Below, one piece after another: positions 1-7,713 of a DNA stretch of 45,748 bases. The stretch comes from Candidatus Microgenomates bacterium (GTDB lineage Bacteria > Patescibacteriota > Microgenomatia > UBA1400 > UBA12108). Where the stretch lies: the NCBI GenBank assembly GCA_003576945.1, contig QEVC01000006.1:1-45748 (forward strand), given 5' to 3'. The notes beneath the pieces were generated by a model. It searched no databases and was not told the origin of the DNA. It saw only the letters and a list, made by a program, of their open reading frames with translations. Both the position numbers and the translations under genes were made by a program. The stretch's first letter is position 1; every line of letters starts with the position of its first letter.

Positions 1-1
1 C

Positions 2-184
2 AAACAAGTACCGCCGTCTAGATTTTTCTGGCTGGACACGCATATTTTCCTTTCGATGGAAACCCATCAAAAGTCCAATATGTATCACAAGTTATTCAAG
101 AGTCGAGACCAAGAGGAAGGTACGGCCAGGTGGGAAATGGCGGACTCTAGGATTGCCAGCCGAGTGTCGGTTTTTGCATATTGA
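2..184 (+). CDS. 3' end of an unidentified ORF (partial)
   Basis: An open frame runs from the window edge for 60 codons to TGA at 182-184. The peptide ends in a charged, arginine-rich stretch (SRDQEEGTARWEMADSRIAS). I do not recognise a family. The length without a stop and the protein-like composition favour real coding, but the segment could also be a non-coding structured region. The next gene's promoter begins right at its end. Confidence 0.3.
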   Translation, partial: KQVPPSRFFWLDTHIFLSMETHQKSNMYHKLFKSRDQEEGTARWEMADSRIASRVSVFAY

Positions 185-190
185 AGTTAG

Positions 191-196
191 TATAAT
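191..196 (+). promoter_or_regulatory. -10 hexamer TATAAT, 7 nt before GTG 204
   Basis: A perfect TATAAT ends 7 nt before the GTG start at 204. No convincing -35 lies 17 bp upstream. A transcript starting the usual distance downstream would begin at or next to the start codon. Confidence 0.5.
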
Positions 197-203
197 GTAG
201 TTT

Positions 204-500
204 GTGATAACAAAAGAAATTGTTATGGATAAGTTAAGAGGTGTCATGGACCCGGAACTTCACATTAATATTGTGGATTTGGGTCTAATTTATAATGTTG
301 TGATTGAAAAGAATGAGATTAGAGTGATAATGACTTTGACTACGCCAGGCTGTCCACTCGCACCAGTAATCGATAAACTAATAAAGAAAGCACTAGGCGA
401 ACTAAAAGCGGACAGAGTGACTGTAGAGCTTGTTTGGGAGCCGGCCTGGAGTGTTAGAAGAATGTCGGAAGAGGGCAAGCTACAATTGGGGATGATATAG
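204..500 (+). CDS. MIP18/DUF59 family protein (PaaD/SufT-like)
   Basis: A 98-residue single-domain protein. The family signatures visible are the N-terminal MDPELHINIVDLGLIY (residues 15-30) and the MTLTTPGCPLAP loop (about 43-54) with the conserved Cys50. The family takes part in iron-sulfur cluster assembly or carriage (SufT, CIA2/MIP18, PaaD); the exact role here is inferred. The GTG start at 204 lies 7 nt after a TATAAT. An internal ATG at 225 would give MDKLRGVMDPEL and is the alternative start. The following gap contains a copy of the dispersed TCGGAAT/TCAGAAT repeat. Confidence 0.8.
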   Translation: MITKEIVMDKLRGVMDPELHINIVDLGLIYNVVIEKNEIRVIMTLTTPGCPLAPVIDKLIKKALGELKADRVTVELVWEPAWSVRRMSEEGKLQLGMI

Positions 501-562
501 GTCGGACAATCAGAATACTCAGCGAGTCGGAATGTCAGAATATCGGAATATCATATACAATT
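501..562. repeat. dispersed TCAGAAT/TCGGAAT repeat, copy 1
   Basis: The gap between the DUF59 gene and the ITPase gene consists of irregular units such as tcagaatac, tcggaatg, tcagaata and tcggaata. The stretch acaatcagaatactcag recurs in inverted orientation near 6950, and related units occur at 21349-21403 and 43876-43985. The end of the element supplies the TACAAT (556-561) that lies 9 nt before the next ATG. Confidence 0.6.
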
Positions 563-570
563 ATTGAACT

Positions 571-1083
571 ATGCGAGTAATTGTTGGAAGTAAGAATCCA
601 GTCAAAGTCGGAGCGGTGAGGGATGCTTTTGGACAATATTTTCGAGACTGTGAGGTTGTGAGCCAAAAAGTGTCGTCTGGAATTGCAGAGCAGCCAATGA
701 GTGAAGAGGAGACGGTGCGGGGTGCGACAAACAGGGCGCTAGCTGCACTCGAATATGGAGATTTTGGGGTGGGGCTTGAAGGGGGCGTAACTATGATAGG
801 GGAATCATTGTTTGAATGTGCGTGGTGTGTAGTGGTGGATAAAAATGGGAAAAAAGGAATGGGGGGAGGACTATACTTTGAACTACCCAAGAACATTGCC
901 GACAAGATAAGGGCTGGGGGAGAACTCGGGCCAATAATGAACGAACTAACTGGAGAGGATAATGTAAAAGAAAAGTCGGGGGCGATTGGGATTTTTACTA
1001 AGGGCAAGTTGGATCGCAAGACTGCATACGTACAACTAGTTACTTCGGCGCTAATTAAATTTGTGAGTCCAGAATGGTTTTAG
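571..1083 (+). CDS. yjjX: Inosine/xanthosine triphosphatase (YjjX/DUF84 family)
   Basis: 170 residues, the usual size for the family. It starts with the MRVIVGSKNPVK signature (the phosphate-binding SxNPVK near residues 7-12). The central SSGIAEQPMSEEETVRGATNRA stretch and the GVGLEGGV segment are also typical. Enzymes of this family hydrolyse non-canonical ITP and XTP and so keep deaminated purines out of nucleic acids. ATG 571 follows a TACAAT by 9 nt. A second house-cleaning pyrophosphatase (maf, 28204) is in the same window. Confidence 0.87.
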   Translation: MRVIVGSKNPVKVGAVRDAFGQYFRDCEVVSQKVSSGIAEQPMSEEETVRGATNRALAALEYGDFGVGLEGGVTMIGESLFECAWCVVVDKNGKKGMGGGLYFELPKNIADKIRAGGELGPIMNELTGEDNVKEKSGAIGIFTKGKLDRKTAYVQLVTSALIKFVSPEWF

Positions 1084-1200
1084 TTTCTTTTGTGTGTTTG
1101 GCGATCGATTTTGCAATCCTCACAGCTATCTGACTACCTGCGGTACCAGAGGAAGCGCTCCGGGTTGAAAATCATCTCACCAGACACACTTTTGATACAG
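1084..1200. repeat. long imperfect inverted repeat in the gap before rpiB
   Basis: GTGTGTTTGG (1092-1101) pairs with CCAGACACAC (1180-1189) with one G-U pair. GATCGATTTT (1103-1112) faces AAAATCATC (1168-1176), and GCAATCC (1113-1119) faces GGGTTG. The whole gap can fold into one long hairpin with a small inner stem-loop. The function is unknown; it could be a terminator-like structure, a small RNA or a degenerate mobile repeat. Similar hairpin elements fill the gaps at 2909-3061 and 5795-5934. Confidence 0.5.
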
Positions 1201-1215
1201 TGTTTGGTTTCGTGG

Positions 1216-1221
1216 TAGCAT
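1216..1221 (+). promoter_or_regulatory. -10-like TAGCAT, 6 nt before the rpiB start
   Basis: TAGCAT is spaced 6 nt from ATG 1228 and there is no Shine-Dalgarno sequence. This fits the leaderless pattern seen at many genes here. Confidence 0.4.
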
Positions 1222-1227
1222 GGTTGC

Positions 1228-1677
1228 ATGATATATATTGGGGCTGACCACCGGGGATTTGAGCTAAAAGAACAGATTAAAGTGTGGCTGATTGAACAGG
1301 GTTACGACGTAGAAGACGTGGGTAACTTTATACTTGACCCGGATGACGATTATGTAGACCCGGCCATAAAGGTGGGTGAGATGGTGCATGGGAGTGACGG
1401 GCGAGACATGGGAATATTATTATGTGGAAGCGGACATGGAGTAGAGATGGTGGCAAATCGCTTTACGCGTGTGAGAGCAATTATTGCCTACAACGAACAA
1501 GTAACAATACAAGGCAGAGAACATGAGGACGCGAATGTGCTCGTGTTGCCTGTTAATTGGTTAACACATAACGAAGCCCTGGAGAGGGTGAGCCTATTTT
1601 TACAAACAGAGGCAGATAAGAGAGAGAGATACGAACGACGCAGAATGAGAATGGCAAACATGAGGGTTAATTTATGA
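1228..1677 (+). CDS. rpiB: Ribose-5-phosphate isomerase B (RpiB/LacAB family)
   Basis: 149 residues. The GADHRGFELK signature is at 5-14 and the active-site LLCGSGHGVEM with catalytic Cys66 is at 64-74. The enzyme interconverts ribose 5-phosphate and ribulose 5-phosphate in the non-oxidative pentose phosphate pathway. The C-terminus is basic (RERYERRRMRMANMR). The stop overlaps the next start by 4 nt, so it is coupled to rpe. It is the first gene of a run rpiB-rpe-LOG followed by transketolase and a PfkB kinase. Confidence 0.93.
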   Translation: MIYIGADHRGFELKEQIKVWLIEQGYDVEDVGNFILDPDDDYVDPAIKVGEMVHGSDGRDMGILLCGSGHGVEMVANRFTRVRAIIAYNEQVTIQGREHEDANVLVLPVNWLTHNEALERVSLFLQTEADKRERYERRRMRMANMRVNL

Positions 1678-2282
1678 TTACGCCGATTATAATGGAATCT
1701 GATTTGGATGTGGTTCGCGAAAAGATAGACTTGCTTCGAAGCACGGGCGAGAGTCGCGTACATATTGATATTGGTGATGGGCTTTTTTCTGATCTACTAT
1801 CTATCTCTCCGGCTGACTTGCAGGAAATTAACTTCGGAGAAATTAGTCTAGACATGCATTTGCTAGTAGATGATCCAACCGAATATATTGAAGAGTGTGT
1901 GGCGCTAAAACCTAAGAGATTAATTGCGCAAATAGAGAGGATGGGATCACAAGTTAGATACTTAGAAACTGTTAAAGATTATGGAACAGATGTTTTAGGA
2001 GGCTTGGCTTTGAAGATTGAAACTCCAATTGAAGCAATAGAGCGCGAAGCCCTGAGTCTTGCTGGCGCGATAATACTACTGGAAATCCCACCTGGAACTA
2101 GCGGGTCTAAATTTGATATGAGAGTGCTACCAAAGATTAAAGAGCTTAGAAAAATATATAGTGGTCAGATTATTGTAGATGGGGGAATTAATCCAGAGAC
2201 ATATAAGCTGGCGACTCAGGCTGGAGCAGATGAAGCTGGCACAAATAGTAGTTATTGGAGAGGAGAATTTAATCATGGATAA
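1674..2282 (+). CDS. rpe: Ribulose-phosphate 3-epimerase, divergent
   Basis: 202 residues with a TIM-barrel pattern. Metal and catalytic positions are recognisable: H30 and D32 in HIDIGDG, H62 in DMHLL, and D169 in IIVDGGINPET, which is the most conserved C-terminal motif. The usual HVDVMDG has Gly in place of Met, and the N-terminal SxL segment is degraded, so this is a diverged member. Its position between rpiB and transketolase supports the epimerase role. The start overlaps the rpiB stop by 4 nt, and its stop lies 8 nt inside the next gene. Confidence 0.82.
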   Translation: MITPIIMESDLDVVREKIDLLRSTGESRVHIDIGDGLFSDLLSISPADLQEINFGEISLDMHLLVDDPTEYIEECVALKPKRLIAQIERMGSQVRYLETVKDYGTDVLGGLALKIETPIEAIEREALSLAGAIILLEIPPGTSGSKFDMRVLPKIKELRKIYSGQIIVDGGINPETYKLATQAGADEAGTNSSYWRGEFNHG

Positions 2283-2901
2283 GAAGAAGCAAGTGAACTT
2301 TAAGAAGGTGGCATTTTTTGGAGATGCGGCGGTATTACCAGACCACCCAGCTTACCAGGCAGCTTTTCATACAGCAAAAAAGTTGGCGAAATTAGGATAT
2401 GTAGTGGTTAATGGAGGTGGACCTGGGGTAATGGATGCCGCAACACGAGGAGCCGAGAGTGTGAATGGGCAAACAGTGTCTGTGACTTTTTACCCAGAAA
2501 ATGCGACTGGATTTGAAGGAAGATACTTGGCTAACAACACTGATAAAGAAATAAAAACAAACAACTATATAGAGCGGATGTTTAAGCTGATGGAGGAATC
2601 AGATGTATTTCTGCTTTTTAATGGTGGAACTGGGACTATCTCTGAGCTTGGTACGGCATGGGTACTCGCCAAACTTTACTACGGACACCATAAGCCATTT
2701 ATTTTAGTTGGCTCATTTTGGCGCCCAGTAATAGGCGCAATACATGACAACTTGCTAATCGATGCAAAAGAGATGGATGTTTTTAGAATCGTGGATGGAA
2801 TTGATGATATTCTGCCGACGATGAAGAAACTAGAAGACTCATTAAATAAAGTAGACCACTCACACTGTCAACATTGCGATGAGTCGGCATTTATGAGCTA
2901 G
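2275..2901 (+). CDS. LOG family protein (nucleotide 5'-monophosphate phosphoribohydrolase-like)
   Basis: ATG 2275 is preferred because it overlaps the rpe stop and follows a GGAGAGGAG stretch at a workable distance; this gives 208 residues. The two family motifs are present: GGGPGVMDAATRGA (47-60) and GGTGTISELG (117-126), the PGGxGTxxE-type active site. LOG enzymes cleave nucleoside monophosphates to base plus ribose 5-phosphate. In this operon that could feed nucleotide ribose into the pentose phosphate enzymes, which is an inference. The C-terminal SHCQHCDES pair of cysteines is unusual. Confidence 0.8.
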   Translation: MDKKKQVNFKKVAFFGDAAVLPDHPAYQAAFHTAKKLAKLGYVVVNGGGPGVMDAATRGAESVNGQTVSVTFYPENATGFEGRYLANNTDKEIKTNNYIERMFKLMEESDVFLLFNGGTGTISELGTAWVLAKLYYGHHKPFILVGSFWRPVIGAIHDNLLIDAKEMDVFRIVDGIDDILPTMKKLEDSLNKVDHSHCQHCDESAFMS

Positions 2902-2908
2902 GGGAGCT

Positions 2909-3061
2909 AACTCGCAATAAATTTTTTTAGTGACTAAAATTGCTCGTTCATATATCGCTCGTAAAGCGTCTGGATTGCGCACTGCTCATCTAGACTGGCA
3001 CTCGCGTATTTGAGGTAATCGCTCACAATTTCTTTACGTATGCTAAAAAATTTATTTGCAA
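2909..3061. repeat. long imperfect inverted repeat before transketolase
   Basis: gcaataaattttttta (2914-2929) is nearly complementary to taaaaaatttatttgc (3044-3059). About 115 nt lie between the arms, with short runs resembling the element at 5795-5934 (for example tcgtaaagcg against tcgtagagcg). I find no convincing protein in this gap. It may act as a terminator, a structured RNA or a MITE-like repeat. Confidence 0.45.
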
Positions 3062-3075
3062 GTATGTTGATCTGA

Positions 3076-3081
3076 TAGACT
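3076..3081 (+). promoter_or_regulatory. -10-like TAGACT, 6 nt before the transketolase start
   Basis: TAGACT is followed by gtaagt and then ATG 3088, with no Shine-Dalgarno. The same gtaagt-ATG arrangement occurs at the antitoxin gene (32285-32299). Confidence 0.4.
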
Positions 3082-3087
3082 GTAAGT

Positions 3088-3888
3088 ATGTCTGCCCAGG
3101 ATATTAAGAGAATTGCCAACGAATTGCGAGCTGATGTTTTGCGGATGGTCCATGCTGCAGGAGCAGGACATATTGCCGGGCCTTTGTCTTCGGCGGAGAT
3201 AATCGCATCATTATACTTTTCTGATTTGGTTGATGTAGCAAGTGACAAGATAGTTCTTTCGTGTGGGCACTACGTGCCTATACAGTACGCGGCTTTATCA
3301 AGAGTGGGATATATTCCGCGAAGCGAACTGAGTACTTTTATGAAGGCAGGTAGTCGATTGCCGGGTCATCCGGAGCGAGGAACGACTCCAGGAATAGACG
3401 TTTCAGCGGGTCCTTTGGGGCAAGGTGTATCAGTTGCTACTGGTATGGCATTGGGATACAAGATGGATGGTCTTGATAACCGGGTTTATTGCGTGATCTC
3501 AGATGGCGAGATCCAAGAAGGGCAGGTCTGGGAGGCATTTAATTTTGCGGTTCGTCGACAACTGGACAACTTAACATTTATTCTCGACCGAAATAGGGTT
3601 CAGATTGGTCATTACATTTCAGAAGTAGCAACTTATGGAAACCTTGAAGGAAGGTTTGAGGCTTTTGGATTGCACACACTAACAGTTGATGGAAATGATA
3701 CTAACAGTGTTTATGAGGGGATAAAAAAAGCAAAGGAGATATATAGTTGTCCTACAATGATTGTTGCAAATACAATCTCAGGAAAAGGTGTGCCATTTAT
3801 GGAGAACACCCCTGCTTGGCATGATAAGAAGATAACTGATCTTGAGTTAGAAAAGGCTTTAATTGAACTGGAGAAATATGAGTATTAA
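3088..3888 (+). CDS. Transketolase, N-terminal (thiamine diphosphate-binding) subunit
   Basis: 266 residues, the pyrophosphate-binding half of a split transketolase. The TPP/Mg motif is clear: SDGEIQEGQVWEA with D139-G140-E141, followed by the downstream Asn in LDRNRVQIG. GHIAGPLSSAEI and GPLGQGVSVATGMALG are also typical. Together with the next gene it transfers two-carbon units between sugar phosphates. The next gene's ATG overlaps its 3' end, so the two halves are probably made stoichiometrically. Confidence 0.9.
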   Translation: MSAQDIKRIANELRADVLRMVHAAGAGHIAGPLSSAEIIASLYFSDLVDVASDKIVLSCGHYVPIQYAALSRVGYIPRSELSTFMKAGSRLPGHPERGTTPGIDVSAGPLGQGVSVATGMALGYKMDGLDNRVYCVISDGEIQEGQVWEAFNFAVRRQLDNLTFILDRNRVQIGHYISEVATYGNLEGRFEAFGLHTLTVDGNDTNSVYEGIKKAKEIYSCPTMIVANTISGKGVPFMENTPAWHDKKITDLELEKALIELEKYEY

Positions 3889-4849
3889 TAATGACCTACT
3901 TCTTCCTACGTGGCTTACACCAGAGTTGCGAGCAATAAGGTCGGGGGTGGCGGCAGGACTGGAAAGTATCGCGGAAGATGAGAGGGTAGTAGTACTATCT
4001 GCTGATTTGGCAGAAAGTGTAAAAATCCAGGAATTTGCGGAGCAACACCCGGATAGATTTGTCGAAGTAGGGGTGGCAGAACAGAATATGGCGGGGGTAG
4101 CGGCAGGACTTTCGTTTGTCGGGAAGGTCCCGTTTATGGCGAGTTATGCCACTTTTTCTCCAGGCAGAAATTGGGAGCAAATAAGAGTTTCAATTGCACT
4201 CTCAAAAGCGAATGTAAAAATTATTGGAAGTCATGCAGGTGTATCGGTAGGGGTTAATGGCCCGTCACATATGGGAACGGAAGATATTGCGCTTATGCGA
4301 GTTTTACCTAATATGGTAGTTTTGGCACCAGCTGATGCACAGGAGTGTGAGAGTGCAATAGTCGCAGCCTATCAACATAGTGGGCCTGTTTATATCAGAA
4401 CCTGTCGCCCTGATACACCGTTGTTTTTAAAAAAACATGAATTTGAGATTGGGAAGGCGCATATTTTGAGAGAAGGGAGAGATGTAACAATTGTTGCGTG
4501 TGGGATTCAAGTACATCAGAGCCTGCTTATTGCTAATGAGTTGGCCACGCTAGGGATAGAGTGTGAAGTAATTAACGCGAGCTCGATCAAACCTTTAGAT
4601 TCCGTAACTATAATTTATAGTGCACAACGTACAGGAAGAGTTGTGACAATAGAGGATCATCAGATAAGTGGTGGGTTGGGAGGCGCAGTTGCTGAGGCAT
4701 TAGGGCAAGTTGGGATTAAACATCTACGACTTGGAATAAATGATCGGTTTGGAGTGAGTGGCAACTGGGAAGAGGTATATAAAACAATGGGAATGGATAC
4801 TCCTAGCCTCAAAAAAGCTGTGATAGACTACACCTATGACAAATTATGA
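3878..4849 (+). CDS. Transketolase, C-terminal (PYR/transketolase-C) subunit
   Basis: ATG 3878 gives 323 residues; an upstream in-frame ATG at 3863 would lie deeper inside the preceding gene. VEVGVAEQNMAGVAAGL carries the Glu that activates the thiamine ring. GSHAGVSVGVNGPSHMGTEDIALMR and the C-terminal EDHQISGGLGGAVAEAL are typical of split transketolases and DXS-like C-terminal halves. It overlaps the upstream subunit by 11 nt and the downstream kinase by 14 nt. Confidence 0.9.
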   Translation: MSINNDLLLPTWLTPELRAIRSGVAAGLESIAEDERVVVLSADLAESVKIQEFAEQHPDRFVEVGVAEQNMAGVAAGLSFVGKVPFMASYATFSPGRNWEQIRVSIALSKANVKIIGSHAGVSVGVNGPSHMGTEDIALMRVLPNMVVLAPADAQECESAIVAAYQHSGPVYIRTCRPDTPLFLKKHEFEIGKAHILREGRDVTIVACGIQVHQSLLIANELATLGIECEVINASSIKPLDSVTIIYSAQRTGRVVTIEDHQISGGLGGAVAEALGQVGIKHLRLGINDRFGVSGNWEEVYKTMGMDTPSLKKAVIDYTYDKL

Positions 4850-5789
4850 TGTGGTAACGGTTGGGGCGGCGGTGCTAGATATTTTTATGCGTTCGGACAA
4901 GTTTAAAGTCGTGCAGTCCAATGACCTGCCGGGTGGAATTGCGATGTGCCAGGTTTATGGTGGGAAAATGGAGGTGGAACAAGTAGTGATAACGACAGGT
5001 GGTGGAGCGACCAACACGGCTGTATCTTTTGCAAGAAAAGAGTTAAAAACAGCAGTAATTGCCGAAATGGGAAATGACCCTCAATCGCTTCTAATTCACA
5101 AAGAATTAGAAGAAGATGGGGTTGATACAAGATATCTAGTTCAGGAGGCAGATGAGACGACTGCGGTATCAGTTATCTTAATTGCAGATGATGGCGGGCG
5201 AAGCATTATGGTTCATCGGGGGGCATCAGCTATGCTTTCGAAGCGAGATTTACCACTCGAAGATTTAGAGACAAAATGGCTGTATATATCTTCACTTGGT
5301 GGGAACATGGAGTTGCTTAAAAACTTAATCTCTTGGGCTAATAAAAAGAAGATAAGAATTGCACTAAACCCTGGAACCAAAGAAATCGAACATAGAGACA
5401 AACTACTAGAACTCTTGTCTAAGATTGAACTTTTATTTGTAAATCGGGAAGAAGCAAGATCATTGTGGGGGATCGATTTTAGTGAGGATTCTTTGTGGAG
5501 CAGCTTGCAACCACTACCTGGCGCCCATGTGAGCGTAATAACCGATAGTGCGCGAGGCGGCAAGGTTAGTATTGCGGGGAAAGTGCATTTTTACGAAGGG
5601 GAGAGGGTAAAGAAAGTAGTAGATACAACGGGGGCAGGGGATGCTTTTGCCTCCGGGTATGTTTCTGCTGTAGTTTATGGTAAAAGTTATGAGGCGGCGA
5701 TTGAGTGGGGGAAGAAGAATGCGACGGCGGTACTTGGGAGTGTGGGGGCAAAAAAAGGATTACTGACTCTTTCGGAAATTAGTCGATAG
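4836..5789 (+). CDS. PfkB-family carbohydrate kinase
   Basis: 317 residues. GGGATNTAVSFARK (about 51-64) is the N-terminal PfkB signature. DTTGAGDAFASGY (from 263) is the C-terminal signature with the catalytic Asp and the anion hole. The family includes ribokinase, adenosine kinase, fructokinase and minor 6-phosphofructokinase, and the substrate cannot be told from sequence alone. Placement after rpiB, rpe and transketolase suggests a sugar or sugar-phosphate substrate such as ribose or fructose 6-phosphate. It overlaps transketolase by 14 nt and is the last gene of the operon. Confidence 0.85.
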   Translation: MTNYDVVTVGAAVLDIFMRSDKFKVVQSNDLPGGIAMCQVYGGKMEVEQVVITTGGGATNTAVSFARKELKTAVIAEMGNDPQSLLIHKELEEDGVDTRYLVQEADETTAVSVILIADDGGRSIMVHRGASAMLSKRDLPLEDLETKWLYISSLGGNMELLKNLISWANKKKIRIALNPGTKEIEHRDKLLELLSKIELLFVNREEARSLWGIDFSEDSLWSSLQPLPGAHVSVITDSARGGKVSIAGKVHFYEGERVKKVVDTTGAGDAFASGYVSAVVYGKSYEAAIEWGKKNATAVLGSVGAKKGLLTLSEISR

Positions 5790-5794
5790 GATAT

Positions 5795-5934
5795 AGACAA
5801 GCCCACGTTTTTGTTGGCGAGAATCTCGTGTCAGGCAATAACTAAGTCGTTCGTAGAGCGCTTCGCGGTACTCACTTGGTTAGTTATTACTTGACTACTC
5901 GTACTTACGCTGCACAAAAAATGTGGGTTTGTCT
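5795..5934. repeat. long inverted repeat between convergent pfkB-like and ldh genes
   Basis: agacaagcccacgtttttgt (5795-5814) matches the complement of 5914-5934 almost completely. Inside, aataactaa (5837-5845) pairs with ttagttatt (5880-5888), around a small GCG-ctt-CGC loop at 5858-5866. It sits exactly between convergent genes, so a bidirectional terminator is the simple reading. The size and nested design also fit a structured RNA or MITE-like element. Confidence 0.6.
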
Positions 5935-5936
5935 GT

Positions 5937-6860
5937 TTAGATGCTCTGGCGGATCATTTTGGCGCTGTTGTGGAGCGCGGCAGTCTCAGTAACGGAGAGG
6001 GGGAGGTCAATTATGCGCTCAACTCCATTTCGACCTAGAATGCAGGGAAGTGAAAGACTGACATTATCTAGACCGTACTGTCCAGTGAGTGGAGTGGAAA
6101 GAGGAATTATTTTTTTACTGTCGCGCATAATGGTTTCGACAATATGGGTTACGGCACTGGCGATGCCATAATAGGTGGCGCCTTTACCATTAATAATTTT
6201 ATAGGCGTCTTTGCGGGTTTGATCCTGTGCCCACTGGATATGCTCGGGAGACATCTCGGGGAAAGAGAGGATCGGTTTGCCACCAATTGTGGCGGTAGAG
6301 GTAGCTGCAAAACTAGAATCGCCGTGTTCTCCCAAGATGTAGGTGTGAATGCTTTTGGCGCTTATTTTGACCCCTTTGCTTAAGTGGAGGCGGAAGCGGG
6401 CGGTGTCGAGGAGGGTGCCACTACCAAATACTCTGCCTTCAGGTAATTTGGCTTTTTCGACAGCACGGAGCGTCATGATATCAACGGGGTTTGCGACCAT
6501 CAGAATTAGGGTGTGGGGCGCATGTTTGACGATGTTTGGAATAAGCGCATCGACGATGGCGCAGTTGTTTTTGGCGAGATCAAGCCTAGTCTCACCAGGT
6601 TTTTGGGCACAACCTGCTGTAAAAATAACGAGGTCGGTTCCAGACAAGTCTTCGTAGTTGCTGCTGGCGATAATGTTGCACTTTGGGTAGAAGGGCATGC
6701 CATGCTCGAGATCAGCCTTTTCACCCTCGGCTTTTTCGATCTCCCGACTAAACAATACCAGTTCGGTCGCGAGACCCTTGAGGAGAATGGCGTAGGCGGT
6801 GGTGATGCCAACTCTACCTAAGCCAATAATAGCGACTTTAAATGTTTCTTGTTTGAACAT
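5937..6860 (-). CDS. ldh: L-lactate dehydrogenase
   Basis: ATG 6860 gives 307 residues; the upstream in-frame extension only translates the intergenic repeat. An N-terminal Rossmann motif is seen in VAIIGLGRVGITTAYAIL. QKPGETRLDL has Gln at the position that selects lactate over malate. The catalytic Asp-Arg pair is in LLDTARFR and the catalytic His is in GEHGDSSF. It reduces pyruvate to lactate and regenerates NAD+, fitting a fermentative lifestyle. A TACACT lies 7 nt before the start. Confidence 0.92.
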   Translation of the reverse strand: MFKQETFKVAIIGLGRVGITTAYAILLKGLATELVLFSREIEKAEGEKADLEHGMPFYPKCNIIASSNYEDLSGTDLVIFTAGCAQKPGETRLDLAKNNCAIVDALIPNIVKHAPHTLILMVANPVDIMTLRAVEKAKLPEGRVFGSGTLLDTARFRLHLSKGVKISAKSIHTYILGEHGDSSFAATSTATIGGKPILSFPEMSPEHIQWAQDQTRKDAYKIINGKGATYYGIASAVTHIVETIMRDSKKIIPLSTPLTGQYGLDNVSLSLPCILGRNGVERIIDLPLSVTETAALHNSAKMIRQSI

Positions 6861-6867
6861 TAATGAT

Positions 6868-6873
6868 AGTGTA
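6868..6873 (-). promoter_or_regulatory. -10-like TACACT, 7 nt before the ldh start
   Basis: On the minus strand TACACT is followed by atcatta and ATG 6860. There is no Shine-Dalgarno. It sits at the edge of the dispersed repeat that fills the ldh/cmk gap. Confidence 0.45.
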
Positions 6874-6976
6874 TCAGACAACCGGAAAACTCGGAACACC
6901 AGACTATTGGGGAGCCAGATTGTCTGATTAGCCGGATTTTCCGGATATCTGAGTATTCTGATTGTCTGGAATATCA
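6874..6976. repeat. dispersed TCAGAAT/TCGGAAT repeat, copy 2 (palindromic)
   Basis: The gap between divergent ldh and cmk begins with cagacaaccggaaaactc, which is repeated exactly near 21352. It ends with a segment that is the inverse complement of part of copy 1 (acaatcagaatactcag). The two ends are partly complementary to each other, so this copy can fold as a long hairpin. Confidence 0.6.
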
Positions 6977-7005
6977 AAGCTTGTGTGTGATAGCATATTT
7001 AACGT

Positions 7006-7713
7006 ATGGACAAAAAAACATTTCAAATAGCGATAGATGGGCCGGTAGCAGCGGGAAAAGGGACGACGGCAAAGTTGGTGGCACAACGCTTGGGATTTTT
7101 ATACGTTGATACGGGGGCGATGTATCGAGCTTTAACTCTGTACACTCAGAGAGTAGGTATTTATTTGGATGATGAAAAAAAAGTAATAGAACTTCTTAGT
7201 AGAGATAAGCCGAAAGTGGAACTGAGAGTTCCTGAGGGAGAAGAAAAGGATGGAAGGCTTTGTACTGTACTACTAAATGGGGAAGATGTGAGTTGGAAAA
7301 TTAGAACCGAGGAAGTGTCTAAAGGTGTTTCGGTGATAACCCAATATGGGGGAGTAAGAGATATGATTACACCGATTGCTAGAAGTATTGCAGAATCACA
7401 ATCTGTGGTAATGGAAGGGAGAGATATTACAAGTGTGGTACTGCCAGAGGCTGACTTAAAGATCTACATGGAAGCAGACGCGATGGAGAGAGCCAGGAGA
7501 AGACATAGAGAGCTACTCATGAGGGGTGAGGACATAAGTCTCGAGACAGTTTATACTGACTTGGTCGAGAGGGACGAGCGAGATAGCAACCGAGAGATTG
7601 CACCTCTTAAAAAAGTGTCTGATGCGTGGATACTGGACACTACGGGACTTACGATAGATGGTGTAGCTGAGCTTATTGTTGCGAGAGTCAACAAAATAAC
7701 TAAGAATGGATGA
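7006..7713 (+). CDS. cmk: Cytidylate kinase
   Basis: 235 residues. P-loop DGPVAAGKGT (11-20), DTGAMYRALTL, and the CMP-contacting EGRDITSVVLPEADLKIY region are all canonical, as is the RARRRHREL lid. It phosphorylates CMP/dCMP. ATG 7006 has a TAGCAT 9 nt upstream. It overlaps the following small membrane-protein gene by 8 nt. Confidence 0.93.
   Translation: MDKKTFQIAIDGPVAAGKGTTAKLVAQRLGFLYVDTGAMYRALTLYTQRVGIYLDDEKKVIELLSRDKPKVELRVPEGEEKDGRLCTVLLNGEDVSWKIRTEEVSKGVSVITQYGGVRDMITPIARSIAESQSVVMEGRDITSVVLPEADLKIYMEADAMERARRRHRELLMRGEDISLETVYTDLVERDERDSNREIAPLKKVSDAWILDTTGLTIDGVAELIVARVNKITKNG

Noticed and set aside
561-1019. 152-residue minus-strand ORF over the ITPase gene
   Set aside because: Ser/Pro-rich shadow of a well-supported gene on the other strand.
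2934-3248. Minus-strand ORF over the transketolase start
   Set aside because: Half of it is antisense to the transketolase N-terminus and the rest is the inverted-repeat gap; no ribosome site or family match.
6861-6977. N-terminal extension of lactate dehydrogenase by 39 residues
   Set aside because: It translates the dispersed intergenic repeat, has no family match, and ATG 6860 is the natural Rossmann-fold start.
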